64,000 bases of DNA, from positions 24,204,465 to 24,268,464 of the forward strand of contig OY754468.1 in NCBI GenBank assembly GCA_963575645.1, in the 5' to 3' direction. Source of the stretch: Xanthostigma xanthostigma. Lineage: Eukaryota; Arthropoda; Insecta; Raphidioptera; Raphidiidae. Position numbers and translations under genes: made by a program. The notes under the pieces were generated by a model. It made no database searches and was not told the origin of the DNA. It saw nothing but the letters and a program-made list of their open reading frames with translations. Positions 56,936 to 64,000 of this stretch are shown piece by piece; the stretch's first letter is position 1, and every line of letters begins with the position of its first letter.

Positions 56936-57170
56936 ATACTAATATTATAAAGAGGTAAAGTTTGTATGTAGGAGGTAATCTCCGAAATTGCTCATCCAAT
57001 TTCAAAATTTTTTTCACTGATATTTAGAATGAACCTTCAGTATGGACATAGGCTATATATTATCGCGTTAAAATAAAAGCACTTTTCGTGGAGACCAATT
57101 TTGCAGCGTAAGGCGACGAAAAAACGGTGGCAATCTACAAATTCAGGCGAAGCCGGATCGGGCCGCTAGT
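56936..57170 (-). mobile_element. RTE-like fragment
   Basis: On the minus strand it starts ACTAGCGGCCCGATCCGGCT and ends near ACAAACTTTACCTCTTTATA then ATATTAGTAT, a full short repeat with the usual 3' end. Confidence 0.65.
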
Positions 57171-57586
57171 TCTATATTATATTTTGATACAAGCTTTTAC
57201 AAAATTGTATATTTCGACTTTATACGTAGTGTTAGTAAATTAAAGACGCCATAGACAGGACTGAATCGAAATTAATCCGAACAATATTAAATTTCTTTGA
57301 CAGGATAGCATAAAATATTCTAAAAATACGCAACGGATTTTTCTTTAGTTTGAGTGTAGATATGCATTTAGAATTAATGCGAAAATCTTTAATTCGGAAA
57401 TATGATTGATTGTTTATGTTTACTTTGCTTGATTGATGGTCCACTTGACATTTTTACAACTTGAAAGGATACAAATTTTGTCTACGCATCAATTACTTGT
57501 CAGATAGTCAAGTAGATACCTACTTTATTTTCTTTTTTTATGAACTGAGAGTTCTCTGTTTGACAGCCCTAATTTATAGTTTACAT
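57171..57586. other. Intergenic, no feature seen
   Basis: Two small frames without domains; nothing supported. Confidence 0.4.
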
Positions 57587-57837
57587 GAGCGGTTTCCAAA
57601 ATCGGTGGCGCAAGATTCGCCAGGGGCGCGCAGATTAATTGCAAATATCGTCGTTGTTTTGATAAAATCATGGTTTTACTTTTAAGAATAAACGCTCAAA
57701 CATAATTACCAAATAATGGACATTTTATATTAATACTGATTTTTCTGCTAGCTCAGTAAAGAAATTATTTACAAATTGTTAATAAATTTTTTCAAAGGGG
57801 GGGGGGAGCGTTAGTTCACAAAGTTTGGAAACCGCTG
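57587..57837. mobile_element. hAT-like MITE
   Basis: Ends GAGCGGTTTCCAAA and TTTGGAAACCGCTG; flanking octamers GTTTACAT and GATTACAC match at 6 of 8. Inner GGTGGCGCAAGATTCGCCAG and a G homopolymer. Confidence 0.6.
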
Positions 57838-57899
57838 GATTACACCATTGTAACTCTCTTCGGATTTCCCGTAGATATGTTTAAAGAGTTTTTCGTAAC

Positions 57900-58486
57900 G
57901 GTCTTTTTCTGGGGTTTAGACTAAAGGCACTAAAGATAGTCATTATGATGTAGGCATCCGCTAATTACACCTAAATATATGAAAGGAAACCGTGACTAAC
58001 TGACTGATCTATCAACGCAGCTCAAACCACTAGACGGATTAGGCTGAAAGGCACACAGATAGTTATTATGATGTGGGCATTCGCTAAGAATATATTTTTG
58101 AAAATTAGACACTAAAAGGGTGTAACGGGGGTTCAAAATTTGCATGGAGAAATCATATAAGGTAGATATGTATATCAATTCGAAAATGCGCAGGATTACC
58201 CCTGTCAACAAATAAATAAACGTGTTTCGTGCTTTTTCAAATACAACCTCTTAAGAGGATTGAAAGAGGTAAATAGTCTAAAAATCAATATGGATGTCAT
58301 TTTCAAGGTTTGTCGGGACGTTGATTACTAGTGAATGTCATAAATTTTGAAATTAAAACACTTGAACAATAAAAAAAATTTAAAAAGTCATAATCTGTAA
58401 ATATATAAGAAAAGAAACTGTGACTATATCTGACTGATCTATCAACATCAAACTTGGCGCGAGCAAAGCCGCGGGCAAAAGCTAGT
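57900..58486 (-). mobile_element. RTE-like repeat with internal partial duplication
   Basis: On the minus strand it starts ACTAGCTTTTGCCCGCGGCT and then TTGCTCGCGCCAAG. The words AAACTGTGACT...CTGACTGATCTATCAAC and GTTATTATGATGTGGGCATT each occur twice (about 57940/58060 and 57990/58415), so the unit is partly duplicated. No RT. Confidence 0.6.
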
Positions 58487-59422
58487 TATATTATAAAGTG
58501 TCTGAAGACGTAATCATAATTCATTTAAATTCTATATTCAAAATCAAAATCCCTAAGCGTCGTCTTACAAAAAACTTATCTATTCTATCCTTATACATTT
58601 CTTGAATTTGATGATTTTCTAATGAGAATAAAATGAAATAGACGAAGTGAAAGGTTCGTAAGTTGAAATATTGTATTATAGAGTCGATATTTTCTCTTCA
58701 AGATATGTTATTTTTTTATAAACAGTATTCTAGCACATCATTACTGATGTAAAACTAATGTTAATGTGCAATACGGTTAATGCAATGATGACATTTTTTT
58801 ATTGTTAATAAAAATCATGTTCTTTATACCAATTTATATGATAAAATATAGTAGGTACGCAGCCCCGTGAGACAGGACTGTAATAAAGTGGAGCCATAAG
58901 TTCGCACAGAGAAAACAGATTAGTCATTGGAAGTAAGAAATTGGTTACTGTTACCAATTTTTTTAATGCGTTATTTGACAACAGTTTTCTTAGTTGGCAT
59001 AACCAAGTTTTTTGATTGCTTAAAATTTTGTACCAGTTACTAAAATGTTTTATTAAACTGAATAATATATTTTCTTACTGTTTAGTAATATTGTTCATAC
59101 TGTCAATGAATACTTTATATATAGGTAATATTCAATTTAGTTATATTTAATAAATGAATTATGAAAAGTAAAAAATTATATTACTTTATTTTGTAAACTT
59201 TCATGCTAACGTTAAACAAAATTATTGTTTCTGCTTATCTAACTCACTTACAATAATAGTTAAATTATTTTTAGCTAGTACTGACGGCATATGCTATACT
59301 AATAAAAAGCATTGTTACTTCATTATAAAATAATTAATACGGCGTGTTAATAATATTAGTTAAAATGAAAAAAGTGGTTTTTAATAAGCAACTAAAAATA
59401 TTAGTTGAAAGTTAAGGATGTT
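58487..59422. other. Intergenic, no feature seen
   Basis: AT-rich, no supportable frame or paired repeat. Confidence 0.45.
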
Positions 59423-59604
59423 TTTTCAGCTGCCTTAAATACACGAATAAATTGAACAAAAGTCCATTTAAAAATTCAACCATTGAAATTCAGTGCTGTA
59501 GCCCATAAGTAGTATTCAATTTAAAACTTCACTGCTTTTCCGTGGCTGAATTTTTGTGTGAACTTTCGTTTAATTTACCACTCTATTTAAGACAGCTGAA
59601 AAAG
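59423..59604. repeat. Palindromic element with TTTTTTCAGCTG ends
   Basis: TTTTTTCAGCTGCCTTAAAT at the left and ATTTAAGACAGCTGAAAAA at the right; arms of ~80 bp pair imperfectly through AAATTCAACCATTGAAATTC-like blocks. Confidence 0.65.
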
Positions 59605-59756
59605 AAATATAAAAAAGAAATATATAAGTACAGCTTGCAATAATAATAATTTATTTGAAAAGAAATTATAGTCACAAAATAATATTACATATTACGTATG
59701 TTTTACATATATAAATTAAAAAATGAAAAGAAACGTTAACATATTTAGGAACTTTG

Positions 59757-60042
59757 AAGTTCTTCTTAGCGTAAGAATTAATAAAACACAGGGTAATTGA
59801 TGATATAGTTTTGCATTTAACCGCTAATATTTCGGGAGATTTACTGTCAATTTCAGAGCTTTTTTTTGACAAAAGTAACTACAAATTTTGTACCAAATTA
59901 TACTATTTACAGTCGAACTATCAAGTTTTGTATTCATAGAGCTCTGACGATGAGATTAAATCTATCGAAACATTAGTAGTTAAATGCAAAACTATAGATA
60001 TACCATCAATAACTCTGTGTTTTATTAATCCTTATGTTAAGA
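59757..60042. repeat. Palindromic repeat, Penelope-like layout
   Basis: Left arm (TTCTTAGCGTAAGAATTAAT, TAGTTTTGCATTTAAC) and right arm (GTTAAATGCAAAACTA, ATTAATCCTTATGTTAAGAA) pair. The right arm contains CTGACGATGAGATTAAATCT then ATCGAAAC, similar in layout to the hammerhead loci, but stem II cannot close next to the core. Probably a diverged Penelope-type terminus pair. Confidence 0.5.
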
Positions 60043-60178
60043 AAAACTTATCTTACTACAAAAATTTATAGACATATTGACAAATATGATTCTTTATAAG
60101 TTCACAGAATAATCATAACACACGAAATAATAATAAACTTCTACAGCCAAAAATTAATTTGTCGCTTTATTATAATAG

Positions 60179-60396
60179 TATGGAACCTACTGCTTTGCAA
60201 CTTTTCAACAAATTATCCGATGATTTTGCCATGTTGCCTTCAATAAAATTTAAATGTAAACTAAAACAGTACCTTTCTGAACTTTGCTTGTACTCTGTTG
60301 ATGATTTTAAATTTTTAATATTAATTTTATTACTGTAACGACACCTTCTGTATCTAGCTTATGGTTAATAAATTTGATTGATTGATTGATTTTAAA
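60179..60396 (+). pseudogene. Non-LTR retrotransposon 3' remnant with (TTGA)n tail
   Basis: The frame to the stop at 60336-60338 reads ALQLFNKLSDDFAMLPSIKF then KCKLKQYLSELCLYSVDDF. This is the CR1/Jockey-group ORF2 end with its xFNxLP-like motif (here FNKLSDD). It is followed by AATAAATTTGATTGATTGAT, a short tandem 3' tail. Confidence 0.65.
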
Positions 60397-60632
60397 AAGT
60401 TAACATTGTTACTTAATTATTTTAGATAAAAACAATGTAATAACATTATATTAATTTTAAAGTGTAAAACACACGATTTTTAACTTTTATGAACATTATA
60501 GACTATAGAATACAAATTATTGGCTACAATAAAATTGACGCCTAATTCTCATGGAATTATACATAATTATACATATTTTTTACCTTCTCGTTTAATATAT
60601 TTTCCATATTGGTTTGTCCATTAAATAAAAGA

Positions 60633-61441
60633 TTATACTTTTAAATAAACTGAAAAATGCCATAAACTTTCTCCAATTTTTGGAATGAACTCCTTTATTA
60701 ATTCATCATTTAATTGTTTGAACTCGTTCATATCCACAGCTTTTTCTAAAATAAAAAAAAATAAAATAAAAAAAAATAATGAACTAAGATCTCGACATAT
60801 TTAACGACCGACACACACGTATTACTTTTTGTATAGAAAACACGCAATTTTGGAAACCAAATCATGATTTGACAATTATTCAGCTTCTTGAAATTTTTTG
60901 TGATAGGTACATCACTTGTGAATGTCAGTGAAGAATGTGCGACCTATTGGTAGCTACAGTTTACATATGACGATCTTCAAGTGACTTAATCGCAAAATTG
61001 TATGACAAAAAGTAGCATGCATAACTAAAAAATCTTTTTCTTTTTTCTAATCGGAATTTCTATTTTTTTAAATAAAATCAGGGTCAAGTCCTCTGCAAAA
61101 GTTTAGGAACGATTCATCAATCATCATTGCAAACAAACAAGAAAACACTATATATACTTTATGGTCATTATATAGATAATAATTTTTATAAAAAATTTAC
61201 TACACACGGAAATTTTACTAAACTCATAAAGAATTACTAATTTTCTTTGTAGATTAATATATTAAAAATGCAAGACATCTATAAGCAAATTTTACTAGTA
61301 GAGTAAACTTTTCAAAGTATGTTCACTGAAATAGTTTTCATTACTTACCTTCAAAAATTGGCGACAAATGTGGAAGGTTCCATTCATTTAGAAGATCTGT
61401 CACAGATTGTGCTACGTTTTCCAAATTAATATTGAACCGGC
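60633..61441 (-). CDS. SAM-like domain gene, two exons seen (5' end not found)
   Basis: Exon A ends at 61349 with a consensus donor (GAAG|GTAAGT). Exon B runs 60745-60633, preceded by a T-rich tract and TTTTAG. Both sides agree in phase (GAA G|AA AAA). The joined peptide reads NINLENVAQSVTDLLNEWN, LPHLSPIFEEKAVDMNEF, KQLNDELIKEFIPKIGESL, WHFSVYLKV, then a stop. The pattern VxxLLxxWxLxxLxxxFxxxxIdxxxfxxLxxexIKEfIPKIG matches SAM-like domains in many uncharacterised insect proteins. It ends 12 residues after the KIG motif, shorter than usual, so this may be a truncated gene or a last exon with decay. The frame is open upstream of 61441 but without an ATG I trust. The plus frame 61432-61707 is a shadow. 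Confidence 0.6.
60746..61348. other. Intron of the SAM-like gene
   Basis: 603-bp AT-rich intron between donor 61348-61347 and acceptor 60747-60746 (minus strand). No nested feature recognised. Confidence 0.55.
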
Positions 61442-61774
61442 GGCAATTAGGTATTCGCAAACACAAAAATGTGGACACTTTATTTTTGCACATTTATAGA
61501 ATAGTTATGTATACCTATAAATATTTTATCCACAAACTTATTACCAATTACTTAAATATTTTAAACCAACTCGAAGTTTTGATGAAGAAATATTGCAATT
61601 GCAAAGCGTCGCAGGTTACACAATTTGAAGATTTGAATCCGTTTTGCACAATGGCTTACATTGATCTGATGTGTGGACACTGGACACACAAGTTGCAACC
61701 CGCATAGACACAATAAGTAACTGCTTCATCAAGACTTATGAAAGTCCTTTGTGTAAAATAACTAAAGATTTTAG

Positions 61775-62109
61775 TTATAAATCTTTAATTAACGTCTGAA
61801 TAGAACTCTTCAAGTAAATAAAATTGTCGACCAATTTTTCTCAGACCATACGATATATTGACAAAAATGATAAAAATACAAATCAATATAACAAAAGATG
61901 ACGTTTCGATCCGGATTTGGATTTTCTTCAGAAAAATCTAAAAATATAAAAATTAATTAGTATTAAATTATTAGTTATTTATTTACACGAATGATGGAAG
62001 TTTGAAAGAATCAAACAAATTAATGAAAAATTAATAACAAACAATTTTTTAATACGTAGTCATGGATATCAAAGTACCCATAAAGAAAAAGTTATTTAAA
62101 AACAAAAAT
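61775..62109 (-). mobile_element. Penelope-like element 3' terminal region
   Basis: Downstream of the RT/GIY-YIG frame. Holds the words shared with 47970-48110 (GAATAGAACTCTTCAAGTAA, AAAATTGTCGACCAATTTTT) and the hammerhead-like core at 61900-61931. The element end is taken at about 61775, where the similarity to the 47.9-kb copy stops. Confidence 0.7.
61900..61931 (-). ncRNA. Hammerhead-like core of the intact Penelope-like element
   Basis: Minus: CTGAAGA at 61931-61925, stem II ATCC/GGAT of four pairs, GAAAC at 61907-61903, GTC at 61902-61900. Stem I is weak. Confidence 0.5.
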
Positions 62110-63309
62110 TTATTTCAAAATAATATCATAAATTTTACTTAAATTTTCGGTATCTAATTGAGCATTAAGAGAGTTTTGGTTAGATTTTATGTATAACATT
62201 TCCGAAATACTTCTTTTAAAATAATTACTTTCATTATCTAAAATTTTAACATTATTCCAATTAATTTTGTGGTCATAGTCAATTTTATGCTTAGTAACGA
62301 CATTATGCTTATCAGGGTTTAATTTTAGATTGCTACGATGTTCTCTGATTCGCGTTTTAAGCGCTCTTTTTGTTTGCCCAATATAATTCATATCACAATC
62401 TTCACAACTAATTTTGTAAACAACATTATGTTTTTGTAATTTGTTTAGTTTATCTTTTCCCTTTTTAATAATTTTGTCTAGTTTGTTATTAACATTATAA
62501 ACTGTTTTTATATTTAAATTTTTAAGAAATGAATTAAATTTCTGAGAAATATTTTTGTAAAAAGGAATCATAATAAAGGGACAATCAACATTATTAATAT
62601 TGTTTTGTGGATTATGGTTTCTTGTTAATTTATTAATTCTAATTTTGAAAAATTTATTAATAAATTTAAGAGGATAAGAATTAGCGAGAAGGATTTGCCG
62701 TACTAAATTAAAATTGTTTAAATGGAATTTTGGTTTAGATAATAAAATTGATTTATCAATAAGATTATAAACCATAGCTATTTTTTGACTTATTGGGTGA
62801 TTAGAATAAAAATTTAAAACTCTACCAGAACTAGTTGGTTTATTATACCAGTTAAATTCAACATTACCGTTATTATTAATAATTAGTGTATCTAGAAAAC
62901 TAATTTGATTATTATTTTCAATTTCATGTGTGAATTTAATTTTGGGGTGAAAATTATTAAATATAGAAGTCATATAGTTTATTTTATCTTTAGGAATAAT
63001 GCAAAAAATATCGTCAACATATCTATGATATGTAATAGGTAAAAAATTAAGATTACCAAAACATTGCTTTTCTAAATCTCTCATAACAAATTCAGCAAAA
63101 ATTGGAGATAATGGAGAACCCATAGGAGTACCGTCAATTTGTTGATAGCATTTATTATCAAATAAAAAATATGTTACATCATTATTCACAAATATACCAA
63201 ATGAACTTATTATTAACAGTATTAAATCGCGTTGGAATATTATAAGCCCACATTGTAACATTCCGTGGAATGAATTAACCATAGCCATTAATTTAATTTT
63301 AAATTCCAC
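62110..63309 (-). CDS. Penelope-like reverse transcriptase with GIY-YIG endonuclease, 5'-truncated
   Basis: 399 codons. Residues 45-105 hold the RT core (QIDGTPMGSPLSPIFAEF, then HRYVDDIFCI with the catalytic YVDD at about residue 97-100). Then come FLDTLIINNNGNVEFNWYNK and the thumb region. Residues about 295-330 carry the GIY-YIG endonuclease: VVYKISCEDCDMNYIGQT then RALKTRIREHRSNLK. This RT plus GIY-YIG order is specific to Penelope-like elements, which prime at nicks made by this nuclease. The copy is missing the N-terminal RT fingers; its first residues (MEFKIKLMAMVNS) come from the junction or truncation. Otherwise intact, so recent. Confidence 0.9.
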   Translation of the reverse strand: MEFKIKLMAMVNSFHGMLQCGLIIFQRDLILLIISSFGIFVNNDVTYFLFDNKCYQQIDGTPMGSPLSPIFAEFVMRDLEKQCFGNLNFLPITYHRYVDDIFCIIPKDKINYMTSIFNNFHPKIKFTHEIENNNQISFLDTLIINNNGNVEFNWYNKPTSSGRVLNFYSNHPISQKIAMVYNLIDKSILLSKPKFHLNNFNLVRQILLANSYPLKFINKFFKIRINKLTRNHNPQNNINNVDCPFIMIPFYKNISQKFNSFLKNLNIKTVYNVNNKLDKIIKKGKDKLNKLQKHNVVYKISCEDCDMNYIGQTKRALKTRIREHRSNLKLNPDKHNVVTKHKIDYDHKINWNNVKILDNESNYFKRSISEMLYIKSNQNSLNAQLDTENLSKIYDIILK

Positions 63310-64000
63310 ATATTTTTTATTTGATAATAAATGCTATCAACAAATTGACGGTACTCCTATGGGTTCTCCATTATCTCCAATTTTTGCTGAATTTGTTATG
63401 AGAGATTTAGAAAAGCAATGTTTTGGTAATCTTAATTTTTTACCTATTACATATCATAGATATGTTGACGATATTTTTTGCATTATTCCTAAAGATAAAA
63501 TAAACTATATGACTTCTATATTTAATAATTTTCACCCCAAAATTAAATTCACACATGAAATTGAAAATAATAATCAAATTAGTTTTCTAGATACACTAAT
63601 TATTAATAATAACGGTAATGTTGAATTTAACTGGTATAATAAACCAACTAGTTCTGGTAGAGTTTTAAATTTTTATTATAATCACCCAATAAGTCAAAAA
63701 ATAGCTATGGTTTATAATCTTATTGATAAATCAATTTTATTATCTAAACCAAAATTCCATTTAAACAATTTTAATTTAGTACGGCAAATCCTTCTCGCTA
63801 ATTCTTATCCTCTTAAATTTATTAATAAATTTTTCAAAATTAGAATTAATAAATTAACAAGAAACCATAATCCACAAAACAATATTAATAATGTTGATTG
63901 TCCCTTTATTATGATTCCTTTTTACAAAAATATTTCTCAGAAATTTAATTCATTTCTTAAAAATTTAAATATAAAAACAGTTTATAATGTTAATAACAAA
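63308..64000 (+). CDS. Second Penelope-like element, head-to-head copy, runs off the window
   Basis: The frame from 63308 encodes TYFLFDNKCYQQIDGTPMGS, then PLSPIFAEF, HRYVDDIFCI and the rest in step with the minus copy, open to the end of the window. At least one substitution differs (NFYYNHP here, NFYSNHP in the minus copy). The two copies share a truncation point at ACATATTTTTTATTTGATAA and face away from each other, so the junction is a 5'-to-5' inverted duplication. Confidence 0.88.

Noticed and set aside
59930..59975. Seventh hammerhead ribozyme
   Set aside because: CTGACGA and GAAAC are present, but the bases next to the core (T and C) do not pair and stem II cannot close; kept only as a possible diverged terminus.

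Overview
The window looks like a piece of an insect nuclear chromosome. It is AT-rich, has spliceosomal introns, carries two conserved eukaryotic housekeeping genes, and is packed with eukaryotic transposons: hAT, Tc1/mariner/pogo, MITEs, CR1-, R1- and RTE-type non-LTR elements, Penelope-like elements and tRNA-derived SINEs. The repeat vocabulary (3' ends reading like 'actagc...cccgcg...ttcgtccgcg', 'agggttccgtagcc', and many CAGTGGCG-type hAT ends) is what I associate with Lepidoptera and some other insects. The order cannot be fixed from this sequence alone.

Real genes sit mainly in a small island at about 38.7-43.3 kb. KRR1 (minus, two exons, 341 aa, rRNA processing) is divergent from an intronless VPS52 (plus, 665 aa, GARP/EARP tethering subunit), with only 369 bp between the start codons. 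A convergent 121-aa unknown gene (42884-43249, minus) lies between perfect 31-bp inverted repeats. Exons of larger genes can be seen on the minus strand: a terminal fasciclin (FAS1) exon at 49223-49314 and two spliced exons of a SAM-like-domain gene at 60633-61441. Weaker exon candidates are a Cys-rich cystine-knot-like exon (36034-36222) and an exon-like frame at 55621-56315 split by a TA-flanked insert.

Region by region: 1-15 kb is intergenic with foldback elements, two copies of a GGCCGCTGCACACG MITE family, hAT MITEs, a hammerhead-ribozyme motif (8250-8294) and a SINE. 15-18.4 kb is a 2.6-kb palindrome built of opposing ~180-bp satellite units. 18.8-35 kb is nested transposons (Penelope in hAT, R1 and hAT inside a MITE, hAT inside a pogo/Tigger element) plus a minisatellite. 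36.3-38.4 kb is a 5'-truncated CR1-group retrotransposon with an intact 653-aa RT frame. 43.9-60 kb again holds hAT MITEs, LINE and SINE remnants, several long palindromes and a 4-bp-TSD DNA transposon (49917-50805). 61.8-64 kb holds a head-to-head pair of Penelope-like elements; the minus copy encodes RT plus a GIY-YIG endonuclease.

The most distinctive signals are the repeated hammerhead-ribozyme cores linked to Penelope-like termini and the unusual density of long inverted repeats able to form hairpin RNAs.
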